A stretch of DNA of 15,000 nt from Actinidia chinensis (taxonomy: Eukaryota > Streptophyta > Magnoliopsida > Ericales > Actinidiaceae), in assembly GCA_009663005.1 (NCBI GenBank), contig VIGQ01001795.1, forward strand, positions 10,001 to 25,000, given 5' to 3'. Every line of letters begins with the position of its first letter. Positions within the stretch are counted from its first letter, which is position 1. The position numbers and the translations under genes are program-made. Of this stretch, positions 9,825 through 15,000 are shown piece by piece. The notes under the pieces were generated by a model. It was not told the DNA's origin. It saw nothing but the letters and a program-made list of their open reading frames with translations, and did no database searches.

Positions 9825-10702
9825 ATGAAAGCTCAAAATAAAGAATACGACAACATTCTTAATGGCAAAAACTATCTCTCTGGTGATCACGATCGGCGAT
9901 TGTGTCTCGGAAAGAGCGAGGCAAATTAGGTTACGGAAACGGGAGAATAACGGCACCACCGGTTAAGATTCGGGCTATGAAAAATGAGGATATTGAAATT
10001 CCAGTGATTAACCGATAGTGGCATCTATGGTTCATTTGATTGGGGAAGTATTATATTTACTTGGGCTATGGCCAAGGACATGTGGGATGCCCTTGCGGAT
10101 ACATATTCTTCGCAAAAGGAACCATGGCTCAGATATTGATCATCAACGGATCATTTGAACGTCAGAGCCAAGATGAAAGACGTGTTTCCGCCAGTTACTT
10201 TACAGCTTACAGGAATTAGACAGATATTTGAGCACTACCAAGATGGAACCAATTTGTGCAGCTTCATATTGCTAGCTATCAAAAGTTGGCTAAGAAAGGG
10301 ATCGCATATTCAAATTTATGCTGGTATAATCAAGAATATGATCCAATTCGTTTCGAGTATTAGGGAATGGAGCCCCTTCCAGCTCTCAGAGAGACTTTGC
10401 CTACGTACAAAATGAAGAAAAGCTGACGTATGTCTATTGTAATCTATGGTTACTCATGACGTTTTGGTTTTATCTCTACCCATAACATAATGGGTGGAAT
10501 TAGGCCAGCAAACAGCTCTACGATTAGACTTCCTGATGAGAAGGATAAATTATTTTGTGACCAAGTCAGCGTACCAAACACACTTAGGGAGGACCTGTTA
10601 GAAGATTAAATGGGGGCAGGAGGAATCGTGGGAGAGGCGACCGCTCTGGACAATCGGATGGCAGAAATTATGGAGGAAGAGAGGGAGGCTACGGCGGCCA
10701 CA
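9825..10702 (+). pseudogene. copia gag pseudogene
   Basis: Gag is the capsid/nucleocapsid protein that packages retrotransposon RNA. The first block reads MKAQNKEYDNILNGKNY (LNGKNY at 9858-9875), the usual start of copia gag with its substrate-like LNG.NY motif. WDALADTYSS lies at 10083-10112. A piece resembling PLPSLREAFAYVQNEESRR lies near 10370-10425. A damaged CCHC knuckle starts with Cys-Asp at 10556-10561; its second Cys codon reads Ser, and QRTKHT follows (10567-10584) before a stop. It ends in an Arg/Gly-rich tail (about 10615-10702: RNRGRGDRSGQSDGR, then YGGREGGYGG). Several stops and frameshifts interrupt it. The longest clean stretch is 10155-10415. Confidence 0.85.
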
Positions 10703-10879
10703 TCACACAAAGATAGTAGACTCTACTTACTGCTAGTGATCTGACTCCGTTCCTCATCAGAATCATTCTCCGCTGCTGAAATGGAAACTTTCCTAGCTTT
10801 ATGTTCGACTCGACACATCCACTGGTGCTTCATAGTCCTTGGCTCATTCAGGTAATATAGCTACGTCAGTGAGTGCTTT

Positions 10880-11230
10880 CCATTCTCAGTTTTCTCGTAT
10901 CCATGGGTTATGATCAGGTGCATCAGACACATGATGACTGGTGTCTCCTCTGTGTTCTCACTATACCCCATACTCAGGTCAGGATAGAGTTAAAATTGCT
11001 GATGGCACTTTTCATCAGTTTGGGCAAGGTTTAATACATGCATCCCTATCATTACTTTGTTATGGTATTTCACGTTCAGTTTTTCTACTAATCTCTTGTC
11101 TATTAGTAAGATCTCAAGAATTGAAATTGACAGGTATCATTCTTCCTTCTCACTGTGTCTTTCAGGACCTTATCACTGGGAAGACGATTGCCCAGTGGTA
11201 GGAAGAAAAAATGTTTATATGTCTGGATCT
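10880..11230 (+). pseudogene. copia aspartic protease pseudogene region
   Basis: This protease would process the gag-pol polyprotein. The active-site segment is recognisable but broken by small deletions: TGG GTT is followed out of frame by TCA GGT GCA TCA GAC (10914-10928), the remains of a DSGASD motif, then a damaged HMMTG. Downstream, YTPYSGQDRVKIADGTF (about 10960-11012) and, after frame changes, LLSISKISR and LPSHCVFQDLITGKTI (about 11140-11191) follow the usual order leading into the GAG-pre-integrase segment. The catalytic Asp frame is destroyed, so no activity is expected. Confidence 0.82.
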
Positions 11231-11289
11231 CGGGTCGCAGTTCGCAAAACACCACCAGCAGGCCATCTTACAGTTTATCTGAGCATTTC

Positions 11290-12200
11290 CACATAAAAAA
11301 ATTCTCTTATGACATCACCGGCTTGGCACATCCCTCCTTTTATGTTATTCCAGCATGTATTTCTTCATTTATTAGCAAATAAAAAGTTTCCACTCTTAAG
11401 TGTGAACCTGTGAACTGGGAAACCCCATCGGACTTCCTTTATCCTGTATAAGTAAAAGTATTATTCCTTTTATCTTATTCATACAGATATTTGGGTCCTT
11501 CACGGTTGCTTCCCTTAAGGGACATAGATAGTTTGTCTCCTTTGTTGATGATGTCACGTACTACTGCTTGGGGTCTATTTGAGGAAGGCAAAAGTGAAAG
11601 TTCGTGCTATTTATTTTTTAAAGAAATTACTAAAATGTTTGCACACAATACTGTGGGCACTTGTAAAGTTGTTCGTTCTGATAATTGGGGGGGTATTTTA
11701 AAAGGTTGTCCTACTATTTTTTGGACCATTGTGGCATAATCCTCAGTCCTCTTGCACTAACACTCCTCACAAATGTAGTGCAGAATGCAAGAATCGTCAC
11801 CTCGTCGAATGGCTAGCTCGTACATGTGGTTTCTGGTGCATGGGTGCAAAATCTTTTGGGGTGATGTAGTCTTAACCGCAGTCTATCTAATCACCGTCTC
11901 CTACATGAGGTACTTAACAAACTGCTCCTGTAGAGGTAATTTATGGTTCCTTACCTTATTTTCTTTTTCTATACACCGCACCCCGGGTCCTTTGGGTGTA
12001 CTTACCTGGCTTTGTTCATAATCATTCCCTATTCCCCTTCTTGTGAGAACTGATCCTCGTACTATTAATTGTGTCCTTCGTAGGATATTCTCCCACCCAA
12101 AAAGGTTTAAATTGTTATCATACCCCCATCTCGTAAATGGTTTGTCTCCATGGATGTCCACCTTCTTGACATCAGTCTTATTTCCAGTCTCCGTCACCCC
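11290..12200 (+). pseudogene. copia integrase pseudogene
   Basis: This integrase would insert the cDNA copy. An N-terminal zinc-binding remnant shows HPSF (11329 on) and CELGKPHRTSF with its Cys at 11409-11411. The rve catalytic core shows HTDIW with Asp at 11486-11488, FVSFVDDVTYY (DD at 11547-11552) and VRSDNWGG with Asp at 11680-11682. The segment that should carry the catalytic Glu (the QQNGVAERK-type block) is collapsed to QNA near 11782-11790, so the third acidic residue is missing. FWGDVVLTAVYLI follows at about 11854. The C-terminal FVGYSPTQKG motif is at about 12077-12106. Stops and shifts are frequent. Confidence 0.87.
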
Positions 12201-12539
12201 TTCAGGGGGAGAGTACTACTACAAGGTTGGAAGTAGTTTCCAAGCCAGAAATGTCTATGTTAATTTACTCGTCTGCTAATTCTTTTGAGATATTGGGTAC
12301 TTTGGGAACCTAATGACGAACGCAAGAAACTCTAGTGGAACCTATAGGAGATGAAGTGAAAAAGGAACATCAGAATAAATAGAAGGATATTCCTCTATCA
12401 AAGGAGGACTTGGAGACCGAGAGATACGACCATTCTTCGCTGTTCTGCCACCCAAATAACCTTCTCTCTCTTGATAAAGGTTTCAGGTACTTTCTATTTC
12501 TCTTTCTCACATAAATCTATTTCTGATGTGAGGATTTAG

Positions 12540-13640
12540 ATGAACTCATTGGCGACTCGTAAAGGCGTTAGGTCCTGTACTACCCCTATTATCGAAATTT
12601 GTCTCCTATGTCGCTTTTCCCCTTTCGCATAACGTCTTGTTCCAAAATTGGTCTTTTTGTCTGTGCTAATAAGTTACAGGAATGCTCACTGATCCCGAGG
12701 TGAAAACTTCTAGTGGAAGAAATAAGCTCTTCATAAAATAACACCTGGTAGTTTTGAATACCTAAGGGCATAAGACGGTTGTGTGCAAATGGGTGTTCGC
12801 CAGTCAAGCACAAAGCGATGGTCCATGGAGGATTAAGCAAAATTGAGTGGGCAAAAGGATTATGCAAACCTATGGAATAAGACTATCAAGAAACTTTGCT
12901 CAGTTGCTAAGATGAAACACTGTCAGGGTTCTACTATCTCTAGCGGCAAACAAATTGCAGTTTCACCAGTTTGATGTAAAAAATACTTTTCTAGCATAGA
13001 AATCTGAGGAAGAAGTTACATGATATTCCGCCTGGTTTTTTAAAGATCCAAAAAAATAGAAAAAGTTTGCAAGCTTAAAAAGTCCTTATATGGGCTTAAA
13101 CAATCTCCCGAGCTTGGTTTGAAAGATTTACTCAAGCAATGCTCAATATGTTTAAACAAGCCAAGTTGATCACACTTTATTTATTCGCACTTCCTCACAC
13201 AGAAAGCTACTGTCATTAATAGTATTGTTGATGATATGGTTCTCACAGAGACGATGTGGGAAGAAAGCAATTATTAAAAGGATATCTTGGGAGGGATTTT
13301 TGAATAAAAGATTTGGGGAGTCTCAAGTACTTTCTGGGAATTTGAGGTAAGTTAGGAGCCGTCAGGAATATTTATCTCACAGAGAAGTATGTTCTTGACC
13401 TTCTAACAGAAACAGGTATGCTTGGAGGCAAGGCCTGTGATTACACTATAGCCTAATAAAAAATTGGAGATGGTATAGATGGAGAGATGGTAGACAGGAG
13501 GAGCATATCATAGATTGGTATGGAAAATTAATTTACTTATCCCATACTCATCCTGATATTGCCATTGCAGTGAGCGTGGTAGCCAAATTTATTCATGCTC
13601 TCACACAATTCACTATGATACTGTTATTTCAGAATTTCTC
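12540..13640 (+). pseudogene. copia reverse transcriptase pseudogene
   Basis: This enzyme would copy element RNA into DNA. A linker resembling ALRKGVRSCT and FVSYV (about 12550-12610) and a DPEVK segment (about 12690) come first. HKTVVCKWVF then starts at 12769, followed by pieces of QTYGI, NTVRVLLSLAANK and HQFDVKNTFL (catalytic Asp at 12973-12975), EEEV and IPPGF. The central catalytic motif reads IVDDMVLT (Asp pair at 13230-13235), with Ile where Tyr is usual. KDLGSLKYFLGI (about 13307-13339) and LTEKYVLDLL follow. In-frame stops and indels separate almost every block. Confidence 0.88.
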
Positions 13641-14190
13641 AGATATTTGAAGTCAGCCCTAGAAAGGGTCTTTTCTTTGTGAGACAACAAAGCGATCATA
13701 TTCAGGTGGTAGCTGCCTTATACCTGATTCAGACCTGTGGCAGGTTTCAGTGACAATAGGAAGTCCTACTTACTTCGGGGTTAGCATGGTGGGAGGTATT
13801 TGTCACATGCGCAGTAGAAACAAGCCGTAGGATCCAGATCAAGTGCCGAGGCCAAAGAATTTCGGGTTTGTTCTCAGAAATATGCGAACTCCTATGGATC
13901 AAGATCTATTGGAGACTTTAAAAGTTTGGAACTCTCTCCGGAAACTATGAATCTATTTGTGACAATAAGACTGCCATCTCCTATTGCTCACAATCCGGTT
14001 TCCACACATAGCCCAAATATGGTGAAAATGGTAGACACTTATCAAAGAGAAGCTGAATAGGGGAGTTTATTTGCACTCCATCATGAAAACTAGTGAACAC
14101 CTGGCAGACACTTTACCAAAGGACTGCGGTACCGACCTCATCATTTCATTTTTCAGCAAACTTGGGCAGAGAGATATTTTCGCCCCGCTT
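13641..14190 (+). pseudogene. copia RNase H pseudogene
   Basis: This is the C-terminal pol domain, which would degrade the RNA strand of RNA-DNA hybrids. Readable blocks are KGLFFVRQQ, a DSDLW remnant of the first catalytic DADW block, then RSSAEAKEF (about 13838-13864) with its conserved acidic Glu, ICELLWIK, and CDNKTAIS with Asp at 13961-13963. Pieces matching GEFICTP, KTSEHLADTL and LGREIFSP end directly before the polypurine tract. Frameshifts and stops are common. Confidence 0.85.
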
Positions 14191-14199
14191 GAGGGGGAG
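14191..14199 (+). promoter_or_regulatory. Polypurine tract of the copia element
   Basis: GAGGGGGAG lies immediately before the TGTTAAAA start of the LTR, just past the end of RNase H, where plus-strand DNA priming takes place in LTR retrotransposons. Confidence 0.85.
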
Positions 14200-14520
14200 T
14201 GTTAAAATAAAAACATATTAATTTTTGGCCAAGTCCAGTCCAAGTCCAAGTTCCAAGTCTAAACATGGGGAGATTGGTTTAGGTAGCTTACATGTCTGGT
14301 AGCCCTAACCATTGTATGATACGAATTGTTAGGTAGCAACATTGTTGAGATTGGAGTCACCATGGTGACTTCTGGTACCCATTTTGGGTAGACTTTGTAA
14401 TGATGATGAGGGTTTTGCTTAGGCTTATCATCTTATAGGTTTTTGTCTATAAATAAGCCTTTATGTATTGGTGAAATATAACAAAGAATACACCTGTTTC
14501 TCCCCTTCTGTTTTTTAACA
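14200..14520 (+). repeat. Copia LTR, about 321 bp
   Basis: It begins TGTTAAAATAAAAAC directly after the purine tract and ends GTTTTTTAACA, so the ends are inverted (TGTTAAAA and TTTTTTAACA). It contains short CCAAGTC-type tandem units near 14229-14264 and a TATA box TATAAATA at 14448-14455. This is the only LTR I can find for this element. Confidence 0.85.
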
Positions 14521-14526
14521 CTAGCA

Positions 14527-14535
14527 GGTATCAGA
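14527..14535 (+). promoter_or_regulatory. Primer-binding-site-like motif after the LTR
   Basis: GGTATCAGA lies 7 bases past the LTR end. It matches the core of the initiator-methionine tRNA primer site (TGGTATCAGAGC) used by most plant copia elements. A primer site belongs after a 5' LTR, so its position after the LTR that follows the polypurine tract is anomalous. A chance match cannot be excluded. Confidence 0.5.
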
Positions 14536-14570
14536 CTATGATATCGATAATTTGGTGAAGACGGTAAACT

Positions 14571-14608
14571 GAGAGAGAGAGAGGGAAGCGGGGAGAGGGG
14601 GAGAGAGG
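14571..14608. repeat. GA-rich purine tract
   Basis: GAGAGAGAGAGAGGGAAG continues as nearly pure purine to 14608, with one C. It lies between the copia LTR and the right subterminal region of the hAT. It could be hAT 5' region or residual copia leader. Confidence 0.8.
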
Positions 14609-14852
14609 CGCTCGTATTGACTCACGTTTGCCCCTAAAATAAAAGGTAAATTTTCCCCAATATATACCATGTCAAGACCCCGCTCGATTTCTCAATACCA
14701 GTTACCGGTTTCTGCCGCTTTACAAAAAAACGGTTCATTCAACCACGGGTTCTTACATTCAGTGCCGGTTCTTATTCTACATCCTAACTGGGTTAAAGGG
14801 GTTGACCGGACCGTTTTTATAGCCGGTCGACATTTCAACCGTTCAAACCACT

Positions 14853-14880
14853 CGGTCCGGTCCCGGGTTTCAAAACCTTG
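14853..14880 (-). repeat. hAT right terminal inverted repeat
   Basis: Read from the outside in it begins CAAGGTTTTGAAACCCGGG and continues ACCGGACCG, matching the left end at 5898-5918. The subterminal region to about 14700 carries many CCGGTT, CGGTCC and TTCAACCG motifs. Confidence 0.9.
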
Positions 14881-14888
14881 AGCAGCAC
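14881..14888. repeat. 8-bp target-site duplication, right copy (AGCAGCAC)
   Basis: Exact match to 5890-5897. Host sequence resumes at 14889. Confidence 0.93.
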
Positions 14889-15000
14889 TGTGACAACATA
14901 CATGGAGACTATAAATATATATTTCAAACCCGCAGTCAAAATAATGCTTGTCCACTGACGTTTCAATCCTCCTTGTAACATTGTAGTAGTATCATATACG
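14889..15000. other. Host flank right of the hAT insertion, inferred intron
   Basis: AT-rich, with no coding block recognised. It is the continuation of the sequence interrupted at 5897. Confidence 0.5.

Larger units (their letters stand above)
9825..14520 (+). mobile_element. Degenerate Ty1/copia retrotransposon nested in the hAT element, 5' LTR not visible
   Basis: The order gag - protease - integrase - reverse transcriptase - RNase H is specific to Ty1/copia (Pseudoviridae-like) elements; gypsy elements have integrase last. A purine tract (14191-14199) and one LTR (14200-14520) follow. Every domain is broken by stops and frameshifts, so the element cannot move on its own. The left limit given is the first recognisable gag codon, not a proven element end. 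Confidence 0.88.
5898..14880 (-). mobile_element. Composite hAT-superfamily DNA transposon, about 9.0 kb, carrying a nested Ty1/copia element
   Basis: The ends are imperfect terminal inverted repeats sharing CAA, then GTTT, GAAACCCGG and ACCG. They are bounded by a perfect 8-bp target duplication. Both subterminal regions are crowded with AACCG/CGGTT motifs. The left end has TTCAACCG, GTCAACCG and two TATTGAACCG units; the right end has TTCAACCG and several CCGGTT and CGGTCC motifs. Such motif clusters are typical transposase-binding arrays in plant hATs. The interior holds a decayed minus-strand hAT transposase (7109-9426). A copia retrotransposon lies between the transposase start and the right end. 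Without the copia part the hAT would be a little over 4 kb, normal for an autonomous plant hAT. It cannot encode a working transposase now. Confidence 0.92.

Noticed and set aside
9825..14190. Any intact retrotransposon gene
   Set aside because: All copia blocks are split by stops and frameshifts. The longest clean stretch is under 90 codons.
14669..14881. Plus-strand 70-codon open frame in the hAT right end
   Set aside because: It consists entirely of subterminal CCGGTT-type repeats and stops at the element boundary.
14692..14955. Minus-strand 87-codon open frame across the hAT right end
   Set aside because: It covers the terminal repeat, the target duplication and the host flank, so it cannot be a coherent gene.

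Overview
The window is plant nuclear DNA, most likely from a dicot. It is AT-rich and mostly non-coding. It holds one recognisable host exon and a set of decayed, nested transposable elements. No operons, bacterial-type genes, CRISPR arrays or RNA genes were found.

Layout. Positions 1-3684 are non-coding, with a strong pyrimidine-rich/(TC)n tract at about 1500-1810 and one unrecognised open stretch at about 2357-3025. Positions 3685-3840 hold an intact 52-codon exon of a class II starch branching enzyme, with a usable acceptor (GCAG) and donor (GTAAGC). No other exon of that gene is visible. If the gene is alive, everything left of 3685 and right of 3840 is intron: at least 3.7 kb upstream and at least 11.1 kb downstream. 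The downstream intron contains an approximately 67-bp tandem duplication (4351-4486) and a 119-bp TRIM-like solo LTR with a perfect 5-bp target duplication (4714-4832).

From 5898 to 14880 the sequence is one composite hAT-superfamily transposon. It has matching terminal inverted repeats and a perfect 8-bp target-site duplication, AGCAGCAC (5890-5897 and 14881-14888). Its transposase lies on the minus strand (9426 down to 7109). It is a pseudogene full of stops and frameshifts, but the BED zinc finger, the DUF659 catalytic blocks and the C-terminal hAT dimerisation block can all be read. A hairpin-rich segment (6099-6291) lies on the 3' side of the transposase.

Between the transposase start and the right end of the hAT sits a dead Ty1/copia retrotransposon on the plus strand (about 9825-14520). 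It keeps the order gag, protease, integrase, reverse transcriptase, RNase H, then polypurine tract and one LTR (14200-14520). No 5' LTR is visible. A primer-binding-site-like motif follows the remaining LTR, which suggests a rearranged or permuted copy.

Inferred order of events: the hAT inserted into the starch branching enzyme intron, the copia element inserted into the hAT upstream of its transposase, and both then decayed. I see no evidence for a new functional system. The interest lies in the nested structure, the odd copia ends, the solo LTR, the hairpin cluster and the very long introns around an intact metabolic exon.
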